From: Limosilactobacillus reuteri
GTDB taxonomy: Bacteria > Bacillota > Bacilli > Lactobacillales > Lactobacillaceae
DNA length: 64,000 nt
Assembly (NCBI RefSeq): GCF_034259105.1
Contig: NZ_CP139478.1
Coordinates: 1,849,001-1,913,000 of the forward strand
Reading direction: 5' to 3'
Notes under the pieces: model-generated
What the model saw: only the letters and a program-made list of their open reading frames with translations
The model's database searches: none
What the model was told of the DNA's origin: nothing
Made by a program: the position numbers and the translations under genes
Part shown: in pieces, positions 36,946 to 47,095 of the stretch
Position numbering within the stretch: the first letter of the stretch is position 1
Layout of the letters: every line of letters begins with the position of its first letter

Positions 36946-38115
36946 TTGGAAAAAATTAAAAAGCATAGCCCACTTCTAATTCTCGGACTATTTTTCCTTG
37001 GAGTTTGTATGCGTATGCCGATTACAGCAATACCATCTGTCATTAAAGACATTGCACAAACTTTTAACGTTGAAACTACTAGCTTAGGAATTTTAACAAC
37101 TATTCCACTACTTTGTTTCGGATTACTATCATCAGTAGTTTCAGCACTCGCTCAACGAATTGGTAATGAATTAACGATTGAGTTAGCAATGATTTTAATG
37201 TTTATTGGTTCCTATCTACGAATTTTAAATTTCTCATCGTTAATGATTGGAACTATACTAGTCGGGGCTGCCATCACTTGTATTAACGTCTTATTACCTG
37301 CAATTATTTCTGATAAGTTGCCAAATCAAATTGGTAGTGTAACAGGGATGTATAATGTCGCAATGACTTTATTTGCTGCAATTGGTGCTTACGCAATTAC
37401 CCCAATTACCCACGCTACTAGTTGGCAAACAGCTGTTATCATTATTAGTATCGTTGCTTTAATTGCTGCAATTATCTGGATACCAAACTTACGCTATAAC
37501 CAACGCGCCACTAACGAAAGCAATTCTACCGATCGTGGAACTAACATGTGGAAAAACGCAAACGCATGGTGGTTGCTCTTATTCTTTGGTGGACAATGTT
37601 TCGTCTTCTATAGTATCGTTGCCTGGTTGCCTACAATTGCCATGGATGCCGGATTAAGCAGCGATAATGCAAGTTTAGTTGCTGGATTATTACAGTTATT
37701 GTCAATGCCATTTGCCTTTGCAATCCCCGTAATTGCTACTAAGATGAAGAATCGGCAACCAATTATGCTATTTGCGGGAACCATTTCTTTAATTGGAACT
37801 GGAATGATGTTCTTCCCAGTAAATTCTCTTGTTTATTATATATTTGTTGCCCTATTTCTTGGTGCCGGTACAACTACTACTTTCGTTCTTGCAATGACTT
37901 TGTTCGGACTAAAGACCAAGAGTTCCACTGATACCCGAAACCTTTCTGGGATGGTCCAATCAGTAGGATACTTAATTTCTGCATTAGGCCCTATCGTTGT
38001 CGGGAACCTTTATTCACAAACACATAATTGGTTTGCAAGTTTAATCGTGATTGCTATTGCCGCTATCTTCTTTACAGTCTGTGGTGTAATAGCAGAACGT
38101 AAACAATTTGTTTAA
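36946..38115 (+). CDS. MFS transporter, CynX/NimT type
   Basis: Major facilitator of about 390 residues with 12 predicted helices. The N-terminal RMPITAIPSVIKDIAQTF segment is typical of the cyanate/nitroimidazole-type (CynX/NimT) subfamily. The start is uncertain: AAAGGA ends at 36935, which fits a TTG at 36946, while ATG codons at 36925 and 36937 lie before or on the site. Substrate unknown. The 290 bp that follow before zwf hold no gene that I recognise. Confidence 0.8.
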   Translation: MEKIKKHSPLLILGLFFLGVCMRMPITAIPSVIKDIAQTFNVETTSLGILTTIPLLCFGLLSSVVSALAQRIGNELTIELAMILMFIGSYLRILNFSSLMIGTILVGAAITCINVLLPAIISDKLPNQIGSVTGMYNVAMTLFAAIGAYAITPITHATSWQTAVIIISIVALIAAIIWIPNLRYNQRATNESNSTDRGTNMWKNANAWWLLLFFGGQCFVFYSIVAWLPTIAMDAGLSSDNASLVAGLLQLLSMPFAFAIPVIATKMKNRQPIMLFAGTISLIGTGMMFFPVNSLVYYIFVALFLGAGTTTTFVLAMTLFGLKTKSSTDTRNLSGMVQSVGYLISALGPIVVGNLYSQTHNWFASLIVIAIAAIFFTVCGVIAERKQFV

Positions 38116-38406
38116 GATATCTTTCAAAACTGCGGAATTTTTCCCAGCTTTTTTAGTTAGTTTTGTTTTCATAAGCTATAATTTTAACCGATTCCAAATT
38201 TCTTTTAAAAGTTTTTTGATCTAGACCATTAATTGATAAGAGCTTGCCAAAGACTAATCAACAAGCCATTTATCGGTGATGGTCCATTTCACCTTTCTAA
38301 GACATCTTCTCAGAAAACGTTTCCTTTGATAGTGCAGATTGTGCTTTAAGAGTATATAATTGTCACGGTATAAGAATTTTCTGAAATTTCAGAAGGAGTG
38401 AACATT

Positions 38407-39888
38407 TTGGCTACAGAAAATAAGGCTGTCATTACATTATTTGGTGCGACTGGTGACCTTGCAAAGCGTAAACTTTATACTGCTTTGTTCAAGTTATATC
38501 AAAAGGGTTACCTAGCTGACCATTTTGCATTACTAGGAACTTCCCGTCGTCCATTAACTGACGAAGAATTCCAACAAATCGTTCGTGAATCTATTAGCAA
38601 CATTCCAGAAACTGAGGATGGCCAAGCAGAAGCATTCTCAAAACACTTTTTCTACAAGTCACATGATGTTACTAAGCCAGAACATTACGAAATCCTTAAG
38701 CAACGCCTTGCTGAATTAGATGAACAATTTGGCGCTGAAGGCAACCGTCTCTTCTACATGTCAATGGCACCACAATTCTTTGGTACTATTGCATTGAACT
38801 TGAAGAAACAAGGATTATTAACTGACAATGGCTTTAACCGTCTTGTTATTGAAAAGCCATTTGGTCGTGATTTTGAATCTGCTAAGAAGCTTAACGATGA
38901 ATTATCACAAACATTTAGTGAAAATCAAATTTTCCGGATTGACCACTACCTTGGTAAGGAAATGGTGCAAAACATTCATGCATTACGTTTTGGTAACACC
39001 ATGATTGAATCACTCTGGAATAACCGCTACATTGATAACATCCAAGTAACATTGAGTGAAAAACTTGGGGTTGAAGAACGTGCCGGTTACTATGATCAAT
39101 CTGGTGCATTACGTGATATGGTACAAAACCACATCATGCAAATTGTTGCCCAATTAGCCATGGAACAACCAGTTGCATTTACCGATGCTGATGTTCGAGT
39201 TGAAAAGATTAAGGCTCTTCGTAGTCTTCGTCTCTACACACCATCAGAAGCAGCTGCTAACTTTGTCCGTGGGCAATATGATGCTGGTGAGGGAACTAAT
39301 GCTTACCGTCATGAAGATGGTGTTGATCCAGAATCTGGTACTGAAACCTTTGTTGCTGCTAAGTTAATGTTTGATAACTATCGTTGGTCTGGTGTACCAT
39401 TCTACGTTCGGACTGGTAAGAAGCTAGCAGACAAGTTTACTCGTATTGATGTTGTCTTCAAGAAGCCATTAATCGATATCTTTGCTAACCCCCGTTCTGA
39501 AAGTGACCAATCCCTTAACTCAAACGTATTAACTATTTTTGTTGAACCTAACTCAGGTTTTGCAATCCAATTAAATGCTAAGCGTGCAGGTCAAGGCTTC
39601 ACGACAGAACCTGTTGATTTACGCTTCTTGCAAAGTGATTCTGATAAGAAAGAATCTCCAGAACCATATGAACGTCTTTTCCATGATGCACTTGAAGGTA
39701 ACCACACAAACTTTGCTTCATGGGCTGAAATTGCTTATGCATGGAAGTTTGTCGATGTTATCCGTAAGCTTTGGGATATTGAAAAGCCTCAATTCCCTAA
39801 CTACACTCCTGGTTCCATGGGTCCAGCAGCTTCTGACGAACTCTTGGCTCGTGATGGACGTAAGTGGGTTTATCGTTTAAATCATTAG
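38407..39888 (+). CDS. zwf: Glucose-6-phosphate 1-dehydrogenase
   Basis: First oxidative step of the phosphoketolase pathway: glucose 6-phosphate to 6-phosphogluconolactone with NAD(P)+. At 493 residues it is normal. The nucleotide motif is FGATGDLAKRK and the active site RIDHYLGKE contains the substrate-binding Lys and catalytic His region. The TTG start at 38407 (MATENKAVI) fits AGAAGGAGTG; a GTG at 38398 overlaps that site. TATAAT lies at about 38354 upstream. gnd follows after a terminator, with its own promoter. Confidence 0.97.
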   Translation: MATENKAVITLFGATGDLAKRKLYTALFKLYQKGYLADHFALLGTSRRPLTDEEFQQIVRESISNIPETEDGQAEAFSKHFFYKSHDVTKPEHYEILKQRLAELDEQFGAEGNRLFYMSMAPQFFGTIALNLKKQGLLTDNGFNRLVIEKPFGRDFESAKKLNDELSQTFSENQIFRIDHYLGKEMVQNIHALRFGNTMIESLWNNRYIDNIQVTLSEKLGVEERAGYYDQSGALRDMVQNHIMQIVAQLAMEQPVAFTDADVRVEKIKALRSLRLYTPSEAAANFVRGQYDAGEGTNAYRHEDGVDPESGTETFVAAKLMFDNYRWSGVPFYVRTGKKLADKFTRIDVVFKKPLIDIFANPRSESDQSLNSNVLTIFVEPNSGFAIQLNAKRAGQGFTTEPVDLRFLQSDSDKKESPEPYERLFHDALEGNHTNFASWAEIAYAWKFVDVIRKLWDIEKPQFPNYTPGSMGPAASDELLARDGRKWVYRLNH

Positions 39889-39892
39889 TTAC

Positions 39893-39934
39893 TAAAAGTA
39901 ATTTATAGCATTCTTGCTGTAAATTACTTTTTTA
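39893..39934 (+). terminator. Terminator of zwf
   Basis: AAAAGTAATTTA and AGC pair with GCT and TAAATTACTTTTTT around ATTCTT. Confidence 0.9.
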
Positions 39935-39957
39935 TAATAAAAATTGATGTTTAGCGT

Positions 39958-39985
39958 TTGCACTATCTTTAATTTTTGTTATAAT
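39958..39985 (+). promoter_or_regulatory. Promoter of gnd
   Basis: TTGCAC (39958-39963), a 16-bp spacer and TATAAT (39980-39985), 46 bp before the gnd start. Confidence 0.7.
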
Positions 39986-40031
39986 CGAGGTTGTGAATTA
40001 TATTACATAAGTATTGAGGAGAGTGACTTTA

Positions 40032-41468
40032 ATGTCTGATCAAAAAGCACAAATTGGTGTTGTTGGTTTAGCTGTTATGGGTAAGAACCTTGCACTAAAC
40101 ATCGAAAGTCGTGGCTTCACGGTTGGTGTATACAACCGTCACCGTAACCGTACTGACGATATGATGCGTGACCACAGCGATAAGAAGTTAGTACCTAGCT
40201 ACACTGTTAAGGAATTCGTAGACTCACTAGAAAAGCCTCGTCGGATTCTTATGATGGTTAAGGCCGGTAAGCCAACTGATGCTCTTATCGACGAATTATT
40301 GCCATTACTTGACAAGGGTGATGTTTTAATCGATGGTGGTAACACTAACTTCCACGATACTATGGCTCGTAACGCTAAGTTAGACAAGTCTGGTATCAAC
40401 TTCATCGGAATGGGTGTTTCCGGTGGTGAATTAGGTGCCCTCCATGGTCCTTCACTTATGCCAGGTGGTCAAAAAGAAGCCTATGACTTAGTTGCTCCAA
40501 TCCTTACTAAGATTGCTGCTAAGGCTGAAGAAGATGGCAAGCCATGTGTTGCTTACATTGGACCAAATGGTGCTGGTCACTATGTTAAGATGGTTCACAA
40601 CGGTATCGAATACGGTGATGAAGAATTAATCGACGAAAGTTACAACATCATGCGTAACGTATTAAAGATGCCTGTTGATGATATTGCTAAGACTTTTGCT
40701 GAATGGAACAAGGGTGAATTAAGCAGTTACCTTGTTGACATTACTGCTGATATCCTTACTCGTAAGGATGACCTTGGCGACGACAAGAGCAAGCCTATTG
40801 TTGACATGATCCTTGACCGTGGTGCTAACAAGGGTACTGGTAAGTGGAGTTCAATGACTGCCCTTGATGGTGGTGCTCCTCAATCAGTTATTACAGAAGC
40901 TGTTTACGCTCGTTACATTTCAATGATGAAAGACGAACGTGTACAAGCAAGCAAGGAATTGCCTGTTGAAACTGAAGCTATTTCAATCGACGACAAGAAG
41001 GAAATGATTGAAAAAGTACGTCAAGCTCTTTACTTCGGTAAGCTTATGAGTTACGCACAAGGTTTCGAACAAATGCGGATCGACTCCGAACGTTACGACT
41101 GGAACCTTAAGTACGGTGAATTAGCTCAAATCTGGCGTGCAGGATGCATTATTCGTGCACAATTCTTACAAAACATTACTGATGCCTTCACTAAGAACCC
41201 AGACTTGAAGAACTTGCTTCTTGATGATTACTTCAAGGACATTGCTAAGAAGTACCAAAAGGCAACTCGTGACGTTGTTGCTCTTGCTGTTAAGGCTGGT
41301 ATTCCTGTTCCTTCACTTAGTGCTGCTATTAGTTACTACGACTCATACCGTTCAGAAGTGCTTCCTGCTAACTTGCTCCAAGCTCAACGTGACTACTTCG
41401 GTGCTCACACTTACGAACGTACTGACCGTCCTGGTAACTTCCACTACAGCTGGTACGAAGAACAATAA
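40032..41468 (+). CDS. gnd: 6-phosphogluconate dehydrogenase, decarboxylating
   Basis: Oxidises 6-phosphogluconate to ribulose 5-phosphate and CO2, the source of CO2 in heterofermentation. The 478 residues match the family, with the nucleotide motif [13 protein letters not shown] and the substrate site [19 protein letters not shown]. The C-terminal [16 protein letters not shown] is also typical. The ATG at 40032 (MSDQKAQ) is chosen for its GAGGAG site at 10 bp. Codon use is highly biased. Its terminator is interrupted by an IS1182-type element. Confidence 0.97.
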   Translation: MSDQKAQIGVVGLAVMGKNLALNIESRGFTVGVYNRHRNRTDDMMRDHSDKKLVPSYTVKEFVDSLEKPRRILMMVKAGKPTDALIDELLPLLDKGDVLIDGGNTNFHDTMARNAKLDKSGINFIGMGVSGGELGALHGPSLMPGGQKEAYDLVAPILTKIAAKAEEDGKPCVAYIGPNGAGHYVKMVHNGIEYGDEELIDESYNIMRNVLKMPVDDIAKTFAEWNKGELSSYLVDITADILTRKDDLGDDKSKPIVDMILDRGANKGTGKWSSMTALDGGAPQSVITEAVYARYISMMKDERVQASKELPVETEAISIDDKKEMIEKVRQALYFGKLMSYAQGFEQMRIDSERYDWNLKYGELAQIWRAGCIIRAQFLQNITDAFTKNPDLKNLLLDDYFKDIAKKYQKATRDVVALAVKAGIPVPSLSAAISYYDSYRSEVLPANLLQAQRDYFGAHTYERTDRPGNFHYSWYEEQ

Positions 41469-41510
41469 TCAAATAAATTTTGATTTGAGGCCGGGAAAAA
41501 ACTCCTAGTT

Positions 41511-43286
41511 GAAAATAAAAATCCGTACAATGAATTCTACAAAGATTCATTGTACGGATTTTTATGTACACAGGAAATCGTTCCTGATATGATGTAATTA
41601 CCCCTAAAAACAAACAAAGAGGAGCGATTTTCATGTATCAAAATTATATCACAGGGCAAACAGAATTCGTACTAAATTATGATTATAATGTTCCATCAAG
41701 ACATATTGTACGTATGATTGATGCTTTTGTAGATTCGATTCCACAAGAAATTTTATTGGATGACAAAGTAGCGACTACCGGTCGCCCACTTTCTCATCCA
41801 GCGATTATGCTTAAAATTTTATTATTTGCCTATTCACGTCAAACTTATTCTGGTCGGAAAATTGAGTTGATGCTTGAAGAGAATTTACCAATGCGTTGGT
41901 TGGCACGTGATCATACCTATAGTTACCATACAATTAATAATTTTCGCCAAAGTCAACACGCTAATAATTTAATCAAACGTTCTTTTGTGTACTTTACGAT
42001 GGCATTAAAGGATCACGGACTAATTCAAAGTGATGCTTTCTTTATTGATGGGACAAAGCTTGAGGCAGATGCCAATAAGTATTCATTTACTTGGCGTCGA
42101 GCTGTTGAAAAATATCATGCAAAATTAAAAGAAAAAACAATCAAACTTTACGAAGATTTAGTCGAAAAACGGGTAGTTAAAGCGATGAGTCCAGAACTAG
42201 TGGAAACCGCTAATGGAATGGCTCTTATGGCTGAAAATATTGATGATAAAATCAGTGAATTGAATGAAGAAATAGCTCAAGAACCTAAAGTAATCAAGGG
42301 TGGTTCAGTTAAGAAACGACGACGCCGTTTCTTAAAAAAGATTCGTCGACAATTAAAAGAAGACTTTATACCTCGTGCTAATAAGTATGAAGAAGCAGAA
42401 GATATTTTTAAGGGCCGCAATAGCTTTTCAAAAACAGATCATGATGCCACATTCATGTGTATGAAAGAAGATCCAATGAAAAACCGAGAATTGAAACCTG
42501 GATACAACTTACAAATCGCTACCCACAATCAATTTGTTCTTGATTATGCCTTATATTCTAATCCGACAGATACTAGAACATTAGTACCATTTCTTGCTCA
42601 ATTTCATTCTTTAGATTTCTTTGATCATATCGTGGCTGATGCAGGGTATGGTAGTGAATATAATTACACGACAATTATTGATCAGTTTGAAAAACAGCCT
42701 GTTATTCCATATACGACTTACCAAAAGGAACAGAAACGAAAATACAAAACTGATCCAACTAAATCACAAAACTGGCAATATAATGCCGAAGATGATTATT
42801 ACATTGACCATCTAGGAGTTCGTTTTAGTTTTTATCGTTACAGTCGAAGAATTGATAAATATGGATTTAAACGTGATTTTAAACTTTATCGGGCAGATAA
42901 ACATCAATTATCAGTACAATTAGATCAATTAGCGAAAACACCAAGTGGACGTCAACGCTATATGCAAGTTAATCCAACTTGGAATTACTATAAAGCTAAA
43001 GTTAAAGCAACCCTCTCAAGTGACGAAGGTAAGGCAATTTATCGTCGACGTAAGTACGACGTTGAACCCGTTTTCGGTCACATGAAGAGGGATTTTGGCG
43101 TACGCCGAACACATTTACGTGGGCAACGCGCTGTGGAAAATGACACCGGATTTACACTAATGGCTATGAATTTAACAAAATTGGGAAAGTTAGTAGCTCA
43201 AGCAGGGACAAAATTAATTGAAAAAGGAAAAATCCGAACCATAATTTCTGGAAAATCAAAAATTATGGTTCGGATTTTAATATTCA
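41511..43286 (+). mobile_element. IS1182-family element in the gnd terminator
   Basis: The ends GAAAATAAAAATCCG (41511) and, reversed, GAATATTAAAATCCG (43285) match at 13 of 15. Just inside each end is a hairpin: 41517-41535 pairs perfectly over 19 bases with 41545-41563, and 43229-43247 pairs with 43259-43278. The left flank is GAGGCCGGGAAAAAAC and the right flank ends TTCCCAGCCTC, two arms of a terminator. TAGTT occurs at 41506-41510 and 43302-43306, so the right boundary may be 43301. Confidence 0.75.
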
Positions 43287-43330
43287 GAGGAAGGAATTTA
43301 ATAGTTAATTCCCAGCCTCTTTTATTTTAA
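41633..43330 (+). CDS. IS1182-family transposase
   Basis: Transposase of 565 residues, family-typical in length. N-terminal RHIVRMIDAFVDSIP and RPLSHPAIMLKILLFAYSR, then SDAFFIDGTKLEADAN (first Asp), IVADAGYGSEYNY (second Asp) and the C-terminal EPVFGHMKRDFGVRR (Glu) mark the DDE domain. AGAGGAGCGA precedes the ATG. The frame has no stop inside the element and ends in flanking DNA at 43330, so its last residues (NSQPLLF) come from the host terminator. Confidence 0.92.
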   Translation: MYQNYITGQTEFVLNYDYNVPSRHIVRMIDAFVDSIPQEILLDDKVATTGRPLSHPAIMLKILLFAYSRQTYSGRKIELMLEENLPMRWLARDHTYSYHTINNFRQSQHANNLIKRSFVYFTMALKDHGLIQSDAFFIDGTKLEADANKYSFTWRRAVEKYHAKLKEKTIKLYEDLVEKRVVKAMSPELVETANGMALMAENIDDKISELNEEIAQEPKVIKGGSVKKRRRRFLKKIRRQLKEDFIPRANKYEEAEDIFKGRNSFSKTDHDATFMCMKEDPMKNRELKPGYNLQIATHNQFVLDYALYSNPTDTRTLVPFLAQFHSLDFFDHIVADAGYGSEYNYTTIIDQFEKQPVIPYTTYQKEQKRKYKTDPTKSQNWQYNAEDDYYIDHLGVRFSFYRYSRRIDKYGFKRDFKLYRADKHQLSVQLDQLAKTPSGRQRYMQVNPTWNYYKAKVKATLSSDEGKAIYRRRKYDVEPVFGHMKRDFGVRRTHLRGQRAVENDTGFTLMAMNLTKLGKLVAQAGTKLIEKGKIRTIISGKSKIMVRILIFRGRNLIVNSQPLLF

Positions 43331-43383
43331 ATTTCTTAACAAGAAAATAGAAATGTGGTTTGATTAGCATAGAGGTGATTATC

Positions 43384-43650
43384 ATGAATAAAACATTTAT
43401 AAGTGGCTATTACCAAGGGGTCATCGAAACAGCCCCTGCTACCCTTTCGGCTGCTAAAACAGAACAATTAGCAATTACAATGACAATTCTCCATTTACGC
43501 CATGCTGGAATAAACATTACATCAATCCATGATTTTCTTGTCAACGATCTTCATGCAAATGAACGCCTTGTAAATAAATATATTAATTTAAATGCTGATG
43601 AGTTAGAAACTATTCAAGCCCAAGTTATGGCGATCGCTTTCAATCAATAA
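43384..43650 (+). CDS. Small protein of unknown function
   Basis: I do not recognise this 88-residue protein. It begins MNKTFISGYYQGVIETAPAT and is predicted to be largely helical (EQLAITMTILHLRHAGINIT), with no signal peptide, cysteine or membrane segment. A clear AGAGGTGATT site supports the start at 43384. It lies between the IS1182-type element and lacS and ends before the lacS promoter. Confidence 0.6.
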   Translation: MNKTFISGYYQGVIETAPATLSAAKTEQLAITMTILHLRHAGINITSIHDFLVNDLHANERLVNKYINLNADELETIQAQVMAIAFNQ

Positions 43651-43697
43651 TTATTTTAATATTACTTCCTTTTTCGTAAAACTTTACTAAAATTGCA

Positions 43698-43726
43698 TTG
43701 ACTTTTTCTATGAAAACGCTTACTAT
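43698..43726 (+). promoter_or_regulatory. lacS promoter overlapped by cre box
   Basis: TTGACT (43698-43703), a 17-bp spacer and TACTAT (43721-43726) form a promoter. TGAAAACGCTTACT at 43711-43724 matches the cre consensus at 13 of 14 positions and covers the spacer and -10. CcpA binding there would block RNA polymerase, giving glucose repression of lacS. Confidence 0.75.
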
Positions 43727-43772
43727 TATTCGTGTAAGATATTATATGTTGTTGTAGAAAAGGGGAGTTAAC

Positions 43773-45719
43773 ATGGATGCAAAAATTGATACTGCACAGA
43801 AAGACCCACATGTTGTCCGCTCTCGTTTAGCCTATTCTTTAGGTGCATTCGGACATGACGCTTTCTTTGTATTACTTTCTACTTATTTCATGATGTATGT
43901 TACTGGACACTTGTTTACTTCGAGTGATAAACACTTTGATAACAAGATGGTCTGGTACGTCACAATGATCATCATGGTTTTACGAATCGTTGAATTACTT
44001 ATTGACCCATTAATTGGTAACGCAATTGATCGTACTAATACACGTTGGGGAAAATTTAAACCATGGGTTGTTGGTGGTGGTATTATTTCTGCCATCTTAC
44101 TTGCCGCCCTCTTTACCCCGCTTGGTGGCTTAAACACGAGTAATCCAGTCCTTTACTTAATCATCTTTGCTATTATTTATATTGTTATGGATGTGTTTTA
44201 CTCGTTTAATGACGTTGGTTTCTGGTCAATGGTTCCAGCAATGTCATTCGATTCACATGAACGGGATAAAATAGCTACCTTTGCCCGGGTTGGTTCAACT
44301 ATCGGTGGTCAGATTATCGGATTTGTCATCATGCCAATGGTTCTGTTCTTCTCTGTAAACCAAAATGGTGGTACCGGTGATGACCGTGGTTGGTTCATCT
44401 TTGCCGCAATTGTCGCTGCAATTTCAGCAATTACTGCTATTGGTGTTGGGATGTTTACTCACGAACAAAAGTCATTGCTTCGTGAAAACAAGGAACAAAC
44501 TAAGTTCAAGGATATCCTTAAGATCTTAGTAAAGAATGATCAGCTTCTTGCTATCGCTATGTCTTATCTATTCTTTACTACTGGTCAAACACTATTAAAT
44601 AGTTTTGAACTTTACTACTTTACTTATATTCTTGGTAATTCTAAGGCTTTCTCTATCCTTGGTGGTTTGAACACAATTGTCGGTGTTATCTCAGTATTTG
44701 CTTTCCCATTATTCTCTGGAAAGATCGGTCGACACAAACTATTCTATGGTGCTGCTTCAATCGAAGTGCTTGGTGCATTGATCTTTGCCTTTGCCGGTAA
44801 GTCATTAGCATTAGTTCTTCTCGGTGCTGAATTATTCTTCATTCCACAACCAATTATCTTCTTAGTTGTTCTTATGACAATTACTGACTCTGTTGAATAT
44901 GGTCAATTAAAATTAGGACACCGTGATGAATCACTTACCTTATCGGTTCGTCCATTACTAGATAAGTTTGGTGGAGCAGTTGCTAACGGTGTTGTTGGAG
45001 CTGCTACTGTTGCTGCCGGTATGACTGGTGGTGCTACTGCAGCTACTGTTACCGCTCATGGAGTAAGCATCTTTAAGGTTTACATGTTCTTAATTCCGAT
45101 TGCTTTAATTCTTGTCGGTATTATCATCTTTGCACTCAAAGTTAAACTTGATGAAAAGTCACATGCTCAAATCGTTGCTAAGCTTGAACAAACTTGGGGT
45201 AAGCAATTTAACAATGATAACGACACGACAAGCGAATCTACTCCTACCCCACAACCTGGCGTTACTGATATTACATCACCAGTTGCCGGTACGCTTGTTA
45301 ACTTAAAAGACGTTAACGATGAAAACTTTGCTTCTGGTAACATGGGTAAAGGATTCGCTATAAAACCATCTGATGGTAAAGTAATTGCTCCATTTAGCGG
45401 AACAGTACGAGCAACCTTCTCTACTCGTCACGCAATCGGACTTGAATCTGACAATGGTATTATGTTACTGATCCACGTTGGTATTGATACCGTTAAACTT
45501 CGGGGTACTGGATTCATTAGTTACTTTGATAAGGATCAACACTTTGACAAAGGTGACGAATTAATGGAATTCTGGGACCCAGCAATCAAGAAAGCGGGCC
45601 TTGATGATACTGTCATGGTAACAGTCACTAACAGTAAAGACTTCGATATTAAATTATTGAAGGATGCTGGTGAAAAGGTAACTACTACTGATATCGTTAT
45701 GGAAGTTACTAAAAAGTAA
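43773..45719 (+). CDS. lacS: LacS-type galactoside permease with EIIA domain
   Basis: GPH-family symporter of 648 residues. About 470 residues form 12 helices and carry family motifs such as DPLIGNAIDRTNTRWGKFKP. After a linker rich in Thr, Ser and Pro, a PTS EIIA-like domain begins (ITSPVAGTLVNL) and includes the phosphorylatable His in LLIHVGID. In LacS, HPr-dependent phosphorylation of that domain tunes lactose/galactose exchange. GAAAAGGGGAG precedes the ATG. Promoter with cre box at 43698-43726. Lactose is the likely substrate but melibiose or raffinose cannot be excluded. Confidence 0.92.
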   Translation: MDAKIDTAQKDPHVVRSRLAYSLGAFGHDAFFVLLSTYFMMYVTGHLFTSSDKHFDNKMVWYVTMIIMVLRIVELLIDPLIGNAIDRTNTRWGKFKPWVVGGGIISAILLAALFTPLGGLNTSNPVLYLIIFAIIYIVMDVFYSFNDVGFWSMVPAMSFDSHERDKIATFARVGSTIGGQIIGFVIMPMVLFFSVNQNGGTGDDRGWFIFAAIVAAISAITAIGVGMFTHEQKSLLRENKEQTKFKDILKILVKNDQLLAIAMSYLFFTTGQTLLNSFELYYFTYILGNSKAFSILGGLNTIVGVISVFAFPLFSGKIGRHKLFYGAASIEVLGALIFAFAGKSLALVLLGAELFFIPQPIIFLVVLMTITDSVEYGQLKLGHRDESLTLSVRPLLDKFGGAVANGVVGAATVAAGMTGGATAATVTAHGVSIFKVYMFLIPIALILVGIIIFALKVKLDEKSHAQIVAKLEQTWGKQFNNDNDTTSESTPTPQPGVTDITSPVAGTLVNLKDVNDENFASGNMGKGFAIKPSDGKVIAPFSGTVRATFSTRHAIGLESDNGIMLLIHVGIDTVKLRGTGFISYFDKDQHFDKGDELMEFWDPAIKKAGLDDTVMVTVTNSKDFDIKLLKDAGEKVTTTDIVMEVTKK

Positions 45720-45743
45720 TTAAATATCTTCTCTGTTAAAAAA

Positions 45744-45906
45744 GAGGCTGGAAAAATAATCCAACCTCTTTACCATTTTAAAGTATAAACTGCCAGAACG
45801 CAGTAGCTGGCTGGATTATGAACGTTGATAAATCAACGTCCAGAACACCTAGCCATCCTTGCGGGAGTGGGACTAAAAACTCGCAAGCGAGTTTAGTCCC
45901 ACTCCC
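45744..45906. repeat. Intergenic structured repeat, family B, copy 1
   Basis: Composed of three hairpins: GAGGCTGG/CCAACCTC, ACGTTGAT/ATCAACGT, and a long one in which GGGAGTGGGACTA plus ACTCGC pairs with GCGAGT plus TAGTCCCACTCCC. It aligns with 60108-60293 except for a 26-bp stretch present only there. It ends lacS and lies 3 bp before the ltrA stop. Confidence 0.85.
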
Positions 45907-45908
45907 TT

Positions 45909-47015
45909 TTAATCTACATATTTTATTCTAAATCTTGTTAACGTTACAGCATTAATCAACGTTACAGCAGTCATAATAATAACCACAGGCGTAAACGCTG
46001 AATAAAACCAGGAAATTCCAAAACCGGCAATTGTTGAAACAATAAAAATACTTACAACGGTTTTATTTACTTTTACCTTATTGTAATAGTTAGCAATTGC
46101 AAGGCCAATATAAAACAAGGCAAAACCCAGGTACATGCAAGTTACCGCAAATCGCGGATGTGCCTCTGCATCATCAATAAATTTCATTGCCACAGTTATT
46201 AGGCTAAGACCAAATAAAATAAAGTAATGAAGATAGATCATTAAATTTCCGGTCTCATGACGTTGATGTTCATTAATTAAATGGTCAAATTCAACAATGT
46301 AGGTAAAGAATAGCGCTGCAACTGTAGTAAAAATAAGAATAGATTGAATTGAGAAATTTGCAGCGGTAAAGTAATCAGCAATACCGACAATCGTCTCACC
46401 AAACATCACGATAATTAATGCCGTAAGCCGTTCTAGCAAGTGCGAAAAGATGATGGGATGATGCTTTGTATATTTTCCGGTAAAGCCAGGCGCAATCCAA
46501 CTGATAATAATACCAGCAAAAGCAATCCCCACTCCAACTCTGCTTTGATAAAAAATCCCACCGATAAAAAGCGTAACAGTCCTAAAAATTAAAATCCTAG
46601 CAAATGCTCGCGTAATCTGTTTATCTATCTTCTTTTCTGATTGAAAGTAAACTAAAACATATTGGATACATAACGTTAACGATAACAACCCTGCAGCTAT
46701 GAAAAAAATTGCTAAATGCCAATCAAATGTTGTTGAAAACGAATTTGACATATACAAGAGAATTGCCATATCGACGAACGAAAAGATAACATTTGTTCCC
46801 GACAGCTTCCCATACCGATTTGTAAAGACCATCTGAACCATCCAGGAATTAATAAATACAATCACGACAATCGCAAAGATTCCTAAAACCGGTAATCCAA
46901 CAATCCCATGGTGCAAGTGGTGAATCATTTCTGTTGCTCGAGAAACCATGTAAACGAACACTAAATCGTAAAATAATTCTACCAAGGAAACACGCTTAGT
47001 AATTTCATCTGCCAC
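45909..47015 (-). CDS. ltrA: Low temperature requirement protein A family
   Basis: Membrane protein of 368 residues with about ten helices. The N-terminal VSLVELFYDLVFVYMVSRA is the hallmark of the LtrA family, and SHLLERLTALIIVMFGETIVG (given here as HLLERLTALIIV and MFGETIVG) is its second. The role is unclear; the name comes from a Listeria cold-growth mutant. The GTG at 47015 is chosen because GAAAGGTGTG precedes it. Not related to the group II intron protein of the same name. Confidence 0.88.
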   Translation of the reverse strand: MADEITKRVSLVELFYDLVFVYMVSRATEMIHHLHHGIVGLPVLGIFAIVVIVFINSWMVQMVFTNRYGKLSGTNVIFSFVDMAILLYMSNSFSTTFDWHLAIFFIAAGLLSLTLCIQYVLVYFQSEKKIDKQITRAFARILIFRTVTLFIGGIFYQSRVGVGIAFAGIIISWIAPGFTGKYTKHHPIIFSHLLERLTALIIVMFGETIVGIADYFTAANFSIQSILIFTTVAALFFTYIVEFDHLINEHQRHETGNLMIYLHYFILFGLSLITVAMKFIDDAEAHPRFAVTCMYLGFALFYIGLAIANYYNKVKVNKTVVSIFIVSTIAGFGISWFYSAFTPVVIIMTAVTLINAVTLTRFRIKYVD

Positions 47016-47095
47016 GATAACACACCTTTCATTTTTTATAAAAAAAGAGTTAATGGTAATATCTACCACTAACCCTCATCGATAATATTTAATGA

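Noticed and set aside
39951..39964. cre box in the gnd promoter (TTAGCGTTTGCAC)
   Set aside because: The AGCGTTTGCA core resembles cre but the left half does not match, and gnd is expected to be constitutive in a heterofermenter.
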